Positions 32,701-40,413 of a stretch of DNA of 43,857 nucleotides are shown here, piece after piece. The translations under genes were made by a program, and so were the position numbers. Position 1 is the stretch's first letter; each line of letters starts with the position of its first letter. The stretch comes from Planctomycetales bacterium (GTDB lineage: Bacteria > Planctomycetota > Planctomycetia > Isosphaerales > Isosphaeraceae), in contig DAIDHB010000412.1 in assembly GCA_027452145.1 (NCBI GenBank), positions 1-43,857 of the forward strand. The letters run 5' to 3'. Below the pieces are notes generated by a model. The model was not told the DNA's origin. It did not search any database and saw only the letters and a list, made by a program, of their open reading frames with translations.

Positions 32701-35129
32701 CCCCGCCGCTCCGCCTGGCCGGGCGGGCGTCGATGATTCGATTCAGCCCCGACGGTCGCCTGCTGGTGATGATCGGTAGTGCCGTCGGCTCGCGCGAGCT
32801 GGAGGCGCGGGCCTGGGACCTGACCGGGCCCGCTCCCGTGGCCGATCGCTCGTTCCCCGGCCGATGGGCCTCGCCCGACGCCACACTGCTGGTTCGCCAG
32901 GGGACGACATCGGTTCGTGACGGCCGGCGGACGGTCAAGGCGCCGACGATCGAGGTCGTGCGCCGCTCCGACGGTAAGCCCGCGGCGGCGGCGATCGTGC
33001 TGGAGCCGAAGATCACGCTGGTCGACCACGTGGTCCTCAGCGCCGACGGGCACCGGATGATCGCCGTGCTGGCCATGAGGCACACGCGACCGCAGACGCC
33101 GGTGCGGGTCTGGGACCTGCGCGCGAATCCGCCGGCGGCAACGGACCTGAGGCATGGCCAGCCCGTGGCATTCGTGGCGATCGACCCCGCGGGCCGATGG
33201 GCGGCGACGATGTCGGGGGCCAACCATCGTCGCCCCTCGTCCGTCTGGCTGTGGGACCTGTCCACGAGCCAGGGCCGGAAGCTCGCGCTCGACGAGAACC
33301 GGCTGGCGCTCAGCGTCGCATTCAGCCCGGACGGCCGTCGCCTGCTCACCGTGCAGGACGGCGCGGCGCGCCTCTGGGATACCGCGACGGCCGCGCCGGT
33401 CGGCAAGGCGGTGACGCCGTCCGGGTCGAGCGAAACGAGGGCCCAGCGGCAGAATGACGGCCCGCGGATGCCGGCGTGCGGCGCCTTCACGCCCGACGGC
33501 CGCCTGGCGATCGTGACGATCGGCGACGCGGCGATCCATCGGCTCGACGCCGACACCGGCGCGCCCCTCGCCGGCGGCCCGATCCCGACGCGCGAGCCGG
33601 CCGTGGCGCTCGCGCTCGGCGGCGACGGCGGCCGGCGGGTGATCGCGGACCTGGCGGACGGATCCGCCGGGGTCTGGGACGCCCGGACCGGTGAGCCCAT
33701 CGGCCCGGCCCTGAAACCGATGATGGCCGAACGGCAGGGCTCCGGATCGCGCGGCGGGTGGAACCCGAATCACCCCCTCGCCCTGAGCCGCGACGGCCGC
33801 CTGGCGATCGCGTCGGCGTCGGACGGCCTCCACGTGTGGGAGGTCGAGACGGGTTTGCCGATCGGCCCGCCGCTGCCGGGCTCGTCGTCGGTCGAGGAGG
33901 TCGTTCTGACGGATGATGCGCAGGTCCTCGGCCTGTCCTCCGGGACGGTCCGGGTCTGGAACCTGGCCGCCGACGGCGCACCGGCCCCGGACCTCGTTCG
34001 GCTGGCGGCGATGCTCTCCGGGCGTCGGATCGGCGCCGATGGGACGGCGTCCCCCGTCGCGGCCGACGAGATCGCGACGACCTGGACGGCGCTGCACGGG
34101 CATCGCGCCGAGGTCCCCGAGCAGCCCGCGCAGGCCGCGGTCGACTGGCATCGGCACAAGGTGGAGGAGGCCGAATCGGCCGGCGACTGGTTCGCTGCCG
34201 TGGCGCACCTCGACGCGATGGTCGCCGCTTCCCCCGACGACGTCGAATCGCGGAAGCGCCGCGCCGACGCCGAGGCGGCGCTCGGCCGATGGCCGGCGGC
34301 CGCCGCCGACCTCGCGGCCGTCGTCAAGCTCCGACCCGACGATATCCAAGCCCGGTCCTCGCTGGCCGCGATCCACCTCCGGCTTGGCGACCGCGACGCC
34401 TACCGAGCGGATTGCGCCGCCCTGCTGGGCGCGGGACGCCTGCCGAGCGACGGGGCCGAGCTGGCCGCGGCGGTCCACGTCGCGGCGCTCCGGCCCGACG
34501 GACTGGATGCCTGGGCGGACCTGATCGCGCCGCTGGAGCGCGCGGCGGAGCCGCGCGTCACCGATGCCTCGCTCGTGATCAGCGCCCTGGCGTTCGCGCA
34601 GTACCGCGCCGGTCGTCTCGACGACGCTCTCGCATCCGCCCGCAAGGCGATCGTGGTCTACTCGCGTACCGCGGTGTCGCCGTTCACCACCCGCAAGGCC
34701 GGAGCCAGCCCCGCACCCCAGCCGACGGGCGACGAGATCTCGCCCGCCCGCGACGACGGCACGCCCCGCGAATGGTTCCTCGCTGCCATCCTCGAGGCGC
34801 GGCTCGGCCACGCCGAGGCCGCCGCGGCCTGGCGCGCCAAGGCTGTCCGCTGGCTCGACCATGCGATCGCCGACCCGACCGCCACGGACGTGCTCGGCGG
34901 GATGAACCTCCCCATGGAGCGCATGGTCCTGCGGATGCGACAGCGGGTTTCGTTCATGGCCGGCCCTGGCTCGCATGCCTACTCGTCCGTCCGGGACTAT
35001 GTTCCCACCTGGCGCCACCTGGTCGAGCTCGGCCTCCTGCGCGACGAGCTGGAATCCCTGATGCGTCCGTCGCAATCGAAGCCCAGCCCGGGGGCAACCT
35101 CGCCGCCATCGGGGGAAAAACGTGGCTGA
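29763..35129 (+). CDS. Giant Ser/Thr protein kinase with WD40-like and TPR repeats
   Basis: A 1788-residue Hanks-type kinase. After an N-terminal helical segment and a Pro/Thr/Ala linker with repeats of ITEAATMAP, the kinase domain spans about 181-450: glycine loop GEIARGGMGVVY, Lys210 in VALK, HRDLKPQN (301-308) with Asp303, and DFGLAK at 321. A membrane helix (about 466-488, VVASLLATLFLVLAGVAGGA) is followed by a coiled coil and some fourteen WD40-like units (FSPDGR...WD) to about 1440. TPR-like helices run from about 1455 to the end. The kinase is cytoplasmic and the propellers are probably on the other side. The start has GGGAGGAG upstream. This architecture is characteristic of planctomycetes. 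No substrate is evident. Confidence 0.93.
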   Translation: MNLNRSGHFAALSPGDARRVEAVCRSFEADWSSGRRPRIEDALPPEPGPLREAMAFELIALELELRRQAGERPSAAEYRERLTDLSPAIERAFADGPSASETAMYDAPGPAPALAPTVAEAATVPPPSTAITEAATMAPTAAITEAATMAPASTVDGSQTVDYSGPREPSAPTRVRYFGDYELIGEIARGGMGVVYRACQVSLNRTVALKMILAGQLAGPDDVRRFHLEAEAAAGLEHPGIVPIYEAGEHEGQHYFSMGFVEGSSLANKVAAGPLPPREAASLTREVAEAIQYAHDRGVIHRDLKPQNVLLDRDGKPRVTDFGLAKRVEADEGLTASGAVMGTPSYMPPEQAAGDVRAVGPAADIYSLGAVLYCLLTGRPPFQSASTMTTLLQVMESEPVSPRALNPAVDIDLETICLKCLQKEIHRRYATARDLADDLGRWLRGEPIVARPVGRPERAWRWCRRNPVVASLLATLFLVLAGVAGGASWTAVRFREQAVTESTLRHDAEAAKTVAEDQRTIAVAARKVADEQRTIAVAKSAESRQRLVTQLVSNANIARADGDWLAALPWYADALNIDAGDPDRGTFQRMRVGATLRQVPRLVHLTRLPLGESGSLFLASDGLRLVGLHDDRVATVDPLTGGRTEAKLQLPGPPGFIRLSPDGRVAAKFVARPAGPGKSAGHDLHTWDVAANRPVGPAIAIEAPGPDQSPTTILAFSPDGRRVATGSQRGTIQIWDLASGRELAPGISARMTQYLLDAQHAVIRRIETAAETTMMDRFNLEKAARLGVTGRETAPIASSQIANHGVVFSDDGRLLAVFATNFNPLLEMNESYAQVLDAATGEPRTPKLVHDTFLRAAAFDRDGTRLVTLDTAMNFQIAQARVWEVGTGRLVLGPLNHGDFAGGSVTAARFSPDGRSLLTIGLEDARVWDLRTGKAALDAAPLRGGAGDFVFSPDGRWLATLSGREGEARVWDARTLAPLTPPLRLAGRASMIRFSPDGRLLVMIGSAVGSRELEARAWDLTGPAPVADRSFPGRWASPDATLLVRQGTTSVRDGRRTVKAPTIEVVRRSDGKPAAAAIVLEPKITLVDHVVLSADGHRMIAVLAMRHTRPQTPVRVWDLRANPPAATDLRHGQPVAFVAIDPAGRWAATMSGANHRRPSSVWLWDLSTSQGRKLALDENRLALSVAFSPDGRRLLTVQDGAARLWDTATAAPVGKAVTPSGSSETRAQRQNDGPRMPACGAFTPDGRLAIVTIGDAAIHRLDADTGAPLAGGPIPTREPAVALALGGDGGRRVIADLADGSAGVWDARTGEPIGPALKPMMAERQGSGSRGGWNPNHPLALSRDGRLAIASASDGLHVWEVETGLPIGPPLPGSSSVEEVVLTDDAQVLGLSSGTVRVWNLAADGAPAPDLVRLAAMLSGRRIGADGTASPVAADEIATTWTALHGHRAEVPEQPAQAAVDWHRHKVEEAESAGDWFAAVAHLDAMVAASPDDVESRKRRADAEAALGRWPAAAADLAAVVKLRPDDIQARSSLAAIHLRLGDRDAYRADCAALLGAGRLPSDGAELAAAVHVAALRPDGLDAWADLIAPLERAAEPRVTDASLVISALAFAQYRAGRLDDALASARKAIVVYSRTAVSPFTTRKAGASPAPQPTGDEISPARDDGTPREWFLAAILEARLGHAEAAAAWRAKAVRWLDHAIADPTATDVLGGMNLPMERMVLRMRQRVSFMAGPGSHAYSSVRDYVPTWRHLVELGLLRDELESLMRPSQSKPSPGATSPPSGEKRG

Positions 35130-35210
35130 ACGTCGGATCCCACGCCATAATCGCGAGTCCTGGACCGGCTCCGGCAGAAAGCGAACGACGGCCATCAGGA
35201 CTCTCATCGC

Positions 35211-36779
35211 ATGCGCACGAAGCGACCGACCATCGGCGGGCTGATGTGGCTCGTCTTCTTCTTCGCGTTCGGCCTGGCGCTGGCACGGGGGGGACCGCAA
35301 TACCGCTGGATGGCCCGCTACTGGTTCCCGGCGATCCTGGCATTCATCGCTGTCCAGTACGCCTGGTTCATCCTGCTGCCGAGGTTCTCGCTGAGGCTCG
35401 CGCTGGGCGATCGCGGCCGGCAGCGGCGGATCCTCCAGTGCGTGGTCAAAACCCCAGCGCCGGCCGGAATGAAGTTCCTGGCCCGCTACCTGCTCGGAGT
35501 CAGCGATCAGGTGGCGCGACGCTTCAAGGACGCCGCGGCGAACTTCCGCGCGATCCTCGACGTCCCCAACCAGACCCTCGTCCCCGGATTCGAGTCGGAC
35601 GTGCGACAGCACCTGGCCGACACGCTCGATGCGCTCGGCCTCGATGCCGAGGCCGCCGCCGAGCGGAAGCTCGCAACGGCGGCGCTCAGCAGCGACGCGG
35701 AGACGCCCCTCGAGTTCCTGTCACGCGGGAATCTGCTCGACCGGCAGCATCGCTACGAGGAGGCGGCCGCCGCGTATGAGCGCGCGCTCGATCTCGCGCC
35801 GCCGCTGCCCCGGGAAGCCCGCGCGAACACCATGATGAAGCTGGCGCTCGCCATGTTCAACGCCGGCCGTCCGGCGGAGACCGTGCGCTGGGCCGAGGAG
35901 GTGATCGAATTCGCCCCCGGCAGCCCGATGGCCCCGATGGCGCGGCGGCTGGCGGCCCTCGGTTGCGGTAGCCTCGGCCGGCTCGAGGACGCCGAGCGCC
36001 ACGCTCGCATCGCCGTCGAGACGGCCAACTCGGACGAGAATCGAGCCCAGGCGCTGGCTCTGCTCGGCGAGTACGTCCTGCGTTCGGGCAACCTGGACGA
36101 GGCCGAGCGCCTCGCCCGCGAGGCCGAGGCCATGCTCCCCGGAGAGAAGCGATTGCCCTGGGCCGTCATCGGCCAGGCACAGAAGGCGCGGGGCCATCTC
36201 GACGAGGCGATTCGCACGCTGGAGAAGGCCCGAAGTATCGTCGAGGGGCACATCCCGGCCATGCATCGCCGGGCCTGTGCCGCCGTCAACAAGGAGCTGG
36301 CCTTGCTCCACGCCGAGCTCGGCCAGGCCGACAAGGCGCTCGCGGCGCTGGCCGAGGCTGAGCCCGAATTGGTCGGAGATATCAAGATGTCCGCGGTATT
36401 TGACGCGTACGCCGCGCTGGTGCACGCGCTGCTGGGTGAGGTCGAGCCGGCGCGACTCCGGATGGAATCGGCCGAACGGGGCCGCCTGGCGGTTTCCCAG
36501 GACGGCACGACCCAGCGAGGAATCCTCGCGCTGACCGGCCGCGCGGCGCTCCTGATCGACGAGCCCGAACTGGCCGAGGCCTCGCTCCAGGCGTTCCTCG
36601 AGCACGGGCTCGACCCCCTCTACCAGCCGTTCTACTGGTATCACCTGGCCGCCGCCCGCCGCCAGCTCGGGGACGAACGCCAGGGGCAGGAGTACGACCT
36701 CAAGGCCGCGTCGTTCGAATTCGGTTCGAGGTGGGAGCGCCTCGCCCGCGAACGACTCGCGGCTGATGGTGTTACGTAG
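35211..36779 (+). CDS. TPR-repeat membrane protein
   Basis: A 522-residue protein with two membrane helices near the N-terminus (about 10-26, LMWLVFFFAFGLALA; about 37-56, WFPAILAFIAVQYAWFILL). Tetratricopeptide repeats run from about 100 to the end, for example YEEAAAAYERALDLAP, LDEAERLAREAEAMLPG and LDEAIRTLEKARSIVEG. Such proteins act as scaffolds. It lies 81 bp downstream of the giant kinase, whose C-terminus is also TPR-like, so they may work together (inference). A family A repeat cluster follows its stop codon. Confidence 0.85.
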   Translation: MRTKRPTIGGLMWLVFFFAFGLALARGGPQYRWMARYWFPAILAFIAVQYAWFILLPRFSLRLALGDRGRQRRILQCVVKTPAPAGMKFLARYLLGVSDQVARRFKDAAANFRAILDVPNQTLVPGFESDVRQHLADTLDALGLDAEAAAERKLATAALSSDAETPLEFLSRGNLLDRQHRYEEAAAAYERALDLAPPLPREARANTMMKLALAMFNAGRPAETVRWAEEVIEFAPGSPMAPMARRLAALGCGSLGRLEDAERHARIAVETANSDENRAQALALLGEYVLRSGNLDEAERLAREAEAMLPGEKRLPWAVIGQAQKARGHLDEAIRTLEKARSIVEGHIPAMHRRACAAVNKELALLHAELGQADKALAALAEAEPELVGDIKMSAVFDAYAALVHALLGEVEPARLRMESAERGRLAVSQDGTTQRGILALTGRAALLIDEPELAEASLQAFLEHGLDPLYQPFYWYHLAAARRQLGDERQGQEYDLKAASFEFGSRWERLARERLAADGVT

Positions 36780-36787
36780 GCAGGAAA

Positions 36788-36891
36788 GTAGGTCAGGCTC
36801 TCAGCCTGACGTCGGCTATGCTGCGGGGAGGAAAGTAGGTCAGGCTCTCAGCCTGACATGGGCGGGACGTCAGGCTGAGAGCCTGACCTAC
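36788..36891. repeat. Three family A units, two direct and one inverted, forming a long hairpin
   Basis: GTAGGTCAGGCTCTCAGCCT followed by GAC occurs at 36788-36810 and 36835-36857. Its exact reverse complement lies at 36869-36891. The second and third copies form a perfect 23-bp stem with an 11-nt loop, 20 bp before the glycosidase ATG. Each copy also has its own small hairpin (GTCAGGC/GCCTGAC). Confidence 0.85.
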
Positions 36892-36911
36892 ACGAGAGAG
36901 GACCGACACCG

Positions 36912-39900
36912 ATGGTTTCCAGCGGTAACGACGGGGAATGCCGGGACGGCAAGTGCGGCTGCGGCCCGCCCACGCGCCGTGACTTCGTCAGGCTGGTGGG
37001 CCTCGCCGCGACATCGGCCGTCGCCGCCGCCGGCCGGATGCCCGTGATGGCCGGCCCGTTCGAGGGCGACAACGAGTACCTCCGCACGATCCCGATCGAC
37101 AAGAAGCTGGCCCCGGCCTGGGTCGCCTCGCTCACTGCCCGCGGTGACAAGGAAGTCGTCACCGACCCCGCCGCCCTGGCTCATATCGGCATGCCGGTCG
37201 GCGGCCTGTTCGCGGGCACGGTCTACCTCGGCGGCGACGGCCGCCTCTGGCTCTGGGACATCTTCAACGGCGACCCGGAAGGGATCGCGCCCCGCACCGT
37301 CTCGTATCGCGGCGGACGCTTCGGCCCGCGCGACGGCGCGAACTACGTCGAGCCGGCCCAGCCGAAAAGCCCGTTCGAGCAGGGCTTCGCGATCCGCGTC
37401 GGCTCCGACTGGCACCGGCTTGATCGCTCGGGGTTCGACCGGATCGCCTTCGACGGCCGATACCCCGTCGGCCGCGTCAGCTACCGCCGCGAGGGATCTC
37501 CCGTCCGCGTCGAGCTCGAGGCCTTCTCGCCGTTCATCCCGCTGGAGGTCGACGACTCCTCGCTGCCGGCCGTCGTGATGAGCTACACGATTACCAATGA
37601 GTCAAACGCTGTCATCGAGGGCGAGCTGCGCGGCTGGCTGGCCAATCCCGTCGGCCTCGACAGCGTCGCCGAGGCCGAGGGCCGTCGCCACAACCGGATC
37701 GCCCACGACCCGGGTGTGACGCTCCTGATCGCCTCGGCCGAACCCGCCGAGGCCGACGACTCATCCCGACGCCCGGACGTCGTCTTCGCCGACTTCGAGT
37801 CCGATCGGTACGACGGCTGGACGGCCGAGGGAACGGCCTTCGGGTCGGGTCCGATCGAGATCGCCCGGATTCCGGACTACCAGGGAAACGTCGGCGGCCA
37901 GGGCCGTCGGGTCGTCAACAGCCACGCCTCGGCGCCCGGCAGTTCGATCCAGCAAAAGGACGCGCAGACCGGAACACTCACCTCGCGCGAGTTCACCATC
38001 GAGCGCAAATATCTCACCTTCCTCATAGGAGGCGGATCGCACCGCGGCCGGACCTGCCTCGAGCTGCTGGTCGACGGCCAGGTCGTCGCCTCGGCGACCG
38101 GCCGCGACGCCAACCGGATGCAGCCGGCTGCCTGGGACGTTCAGCGCTTTCGCGGCAAGACCGCGCGCCTGCGGATCGCCGATCGCGACACCGGCGCCTG
38201 GGGCAACATCGGCGTCGACCAGATTGTTTTCACCGACGCCCCGCCGAAGGGCTGGCTCCCGCTGGCCGAGCGGCCCGACTTCGGCACGATGGCCCTGGCG
38301 GTGCTCGATGGCGGGAACGAGGCCCGCGCATCGGCCCGACTGGACGAGCCGACCGCGGCCTGGCCCGCGAATCCCACCGACGATTCCGACGCTCCGCTCG
38401 GCGGACGGCTGCTCGGCGGCATTGGGCGGCCGTTCCGACTGGAGCCGGGCGCCTCCACAACAATCGTCTTCCTCGTCGCCTGGCACTTCCCGAACTTCCG
38501 CGGCCGAGGCGTCGGCGGCCAGAAGGTCGGACACCGCTATGCGGCGCGGTTCGAGTCGGCGGCGGAGGCCGCCCGGTATGTCGCGGCCGAGTTCGACCGC
38601 CTGGCCGGCGGCACGCGCCGGTGGGTCGAAACCTGGTACGACTCGACGCTCCCCTACTGGTTCCTCGACCGCACCATGGCCAACACGTCGACCCTCGCCA
38701 CGACGACGTGCTACCGCTTCGCCGACGGCCGGTTCTGGGCCTGGGAGGGCGTCGGGTGCTGCGAGGGAACGTGTACTCATGTCTGGCAATATGCCCAGGC
38801 GCCCGGCCGATTGTTCCCCGAGATCGAGCGCATCACCCGCGAGCGCGTCGACTTCGGCCTGGCCCTCCACCCCGATGGCGGCATCGGCATGCGCGCCTCG
38901 CTCGACGGCGCCAACGAGCCGGCCGACGACGGCCAGTGCGGCCGGATCCTGGGCGCCTACCGCGAGCACCAGATGTCGGCCGACGACGGTTTCCTCCGGC
39001 GGATCTGGCCGCACGTGAAGGCGGCGATCGCCCACATGATCGCCCGCGACGGCGACGGCGACGGCCTGCTCGAAGGCCCCCAGGCCAACACGCTCGACGC
39101 CGCCTGGTTCGGCAAGATCTCGTGGATATCCTCCCTGTACCTCGCCGCGCTCGCCGCCGGGGCCGAGATGGCCGGCGAGATGGGCGACGCCGACTTCGCC
39201 CGCCGCTGCCGCGCGATCGCCGAGAAGGGCAAACGCTCGATGCTCTCGCTCTACAACGGCGAGTACTTCATCCAGCGCGAGGACCCGGCGCACCCCGAGG
39301 CCATCGGCACCGGCCCCGGCTGCCACATCGACCAGGTCTTCGGCCAGACCTGGGCCCACTGGCTCGGCCTCGGCCGGCTGTTCGACCGTCAGTCGCAGCT
39401 CTCGGCCCTGCGGGCACTCTGGCGCTATAACTTCGTCCCCGACGTCGGCCCGTTCCGCGACAAATTCCCCCGCGGCCGATGGTACGCCACGGCCGGCGAT
39501 GCCGGGCTGTTGATGTGCACCTGGCCGAAGGGCGGCCAGGATCCCCGCGCGAAGGATCACTGGCAATACATGTATTTCAACGAGTGCATGAGCGGGTTCG
39601 AGTGGCAGGTCGCCGCCCACATGATCTGGGAGGGGCTCGACCAGCCCGACCTGCTCGAGCATGGCCTGGCCGTCGCCCGCGCGATCCACGACCGATATTC
39701 GGCCCGCCTGCGGAACCCGTACAACGAGGTCGAGTGCTCGGACCATTATGCCCGCGCCATGGCCAGCTTCGGCGCCTACCAGGCGGCCTGCGGCTACGAG
39801 TATCACGGCCCGCGCGGCGAGCTGGCCTTCGCCCCCCGGCTCTCGCCCGACGACTTCCGCGCCGCGTTCACCGCGGCCGAGGGCTGGGGCCGCTTCGCCC

Positions 39901-40139
39901 AGTCGCGCACGGATCGCGGCATGACCGCCTCGATCCGGCTGGATCACGGGACGCTTCGGCTCCGCTCGCTCGGCCTACGGCCGCGGGCTGCGGACGTCAT
40001 CCGTTCCGTCCACCTGGAAATCGACGGCAAACCGCTCGCCGCCGCCTTCGACCGCCGGGACGATCGCATCATCGTCCGGCCCGGTTCGCCGCTGCGCCTC
40101 GGGGCCGACCAGGTGCTGAAAGTCGTCCTCGATGGCTAG
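36912..40139 (+). CDS. Tat-exported GH116/GBA2-type glycoside hydrolase with inserted domain
   Basis: A 1075-residue exported enzyme. A Tat signal is visible (R22-R23 in TRRDFVRLVGLAATSAVAA). The N-terminal GBA2_N-like beta domain (IGMPVGGLFAGTVYLGGDGR, WLWDIFNGDPEG, EAFSPFIPLEVDDSSLPAVV) is interrupted at about 289-443 by a jelly-roll-like unit (VFADFESDRYDGW, EFTIERKYLTFLIGGGSHRG, LRIADRDTGAWGNIGVDQI) of the kind found next to GH32-type enzymes. The catalytic (alpha/alpha)6 domain (about 560-1000) has GCCEGTCTHVWQYAQAPGRL, DGDGDGLLEGPQANTLDAAW and NPYNEVECSDHYARAMAS. GH116 enzymes cleave beta-glucosides or related glycans; the substrate here is unknown. The start at 36912 follows GAGAGAGGAC. 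Confidence 0.88.
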   Translation: MVSSGNDGECRDGKCGCGPPTRRDFVRLVGLAATSAVAAAGRMPVMAGPFEGDNEYLRTIPIDKKLAPAWVASLTARGDKEVVTDPAALAHIGMPVGGLFAGTVYLGGDGRLWLWDIFNGDPEGIAPRTVSYRGGRFGPRDGANYVEPAQPKSPFEQGFAIRVGSDWHRLDRSGFDRIAFDGRYPVGRVSYRREGSPVRVELEAFSPFIPLEVDDSSLPAVVMSYTITNESNAVIEGELRGWLANPVGLDSVAEAEGRRHNRIAHDPGVTLLIASAEPAEADDSSRRPDVVFADFESDRYDGWTAEGTAFGSGPIEIARIPDYQGNVGGQGRRVVNSHASAPGSSIQQKDAQTGTLTSREFTIERKYLTFLIGGGSHRGRTCLELLVDGQVVASATGRDANRMQPAAWDVQRFRGKTARLRIADRDTGAWGNIGVDQIVFTDAPPKGWLPLAERPDFGTMALAVLDGGNEARASARLDEPTAAWPANPTDDSDAPLGGRLLGGIGRPFRLEPGASTTIVFLVAWHFPNFRGRGVGGQKVGHRYAARFESAAEAARYVAAEFDRLAGGTRRWVETWYDSTLPYWFLDRTMANTSTLATTTCYRFADGRFWAWEGVGCCEGTCTHVWQYAQAPGRLFPEIERITRERVDFGLALHPDGGIGMRASLDGANEPADDGQCGRILGAYREHQMSADDGFLRRIWPHVKAAIAHMIARDGDGDGLLEGPQANTLDAAWFGKISWISSLYLAALAAGAEMAGEMGDADFARRCRAIAEKGKRSMLSLYNGEYFIQREDPAHPEAIGTGPGCHIDQVFGQTWAHWLGLGRLFDRQSQLSALRALWRYNFVPDVGPFRDKFPRGRWYATAGDAGLLMCTWPKGGQDPRAKDHWQYMYFNECMSGFEWQVAAHMIWEGLDQPDLLEHGLAVARAIHDRYSARLRNPYNEVECSDHYARAMASFGAYQAACGYEYHGPRGELAFAPRLSPDDFRAAFTAAEGWGRFAQSRTDRGMTASIRLDHGTLRLRSLGLRPRAADVIRSVHLEIDGKPLAAAFDRRDDRIIVRPGSPLRLGADQVLKVVLDG

Positions 40140-40170
40140 ATCGCCTGGCCGTCGCACGGGGCACGGCGGA

Positions 40171-40255
40171 GGAAAAAGGGGACTGGCTCCCGGCCCGCTC
40201 CGACCACGATAACCACCTCCGAATGATCAGGGCCGGGTGCCTGTCCCCTATTTCC
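40171..40255. repeat. Imperfect 26-bp inverted repeat after the glycosidase gene
   Basis: Arm 40171-40196 (GGAAAAAGGGGACTGGCTCC plus CGGCCC) and arm 40230-40255 are reverse complements at 23 of 26 positions, with a 33-bp spacer. It lies 31 bp past the glycosidase stop and could end its transcript. GGGGAC-x-GGC elements of this kind seem to be a dispersed family (recollection, not checked). Confidence 0.6.
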
Positions 40256-40413
40256 GTGGGCAAGCCCATCGCAAGGCGCTGTAGAATCCGGGAGTCCTTT
40301 CCACCGGCGATTCGCCGACCGATCTGGGGATTCCGGAAAAAAGTTGGAATCGCCGGACGCCTGGCCCGCACTGTTGGGGACCTTCGTGGAGAGGTCATGG
40401 GGAGGCCGGACGC

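Noticed and set aside
31605..35612. Very long minus-strand open frame opposite the kinase gene
   Set aside because: It is a GC-codon shadow. The plus strand has clear kinase, WD40 and TPR motifs; the minus frame is Arg/Gly/Ala-rich with no recognisable domain.
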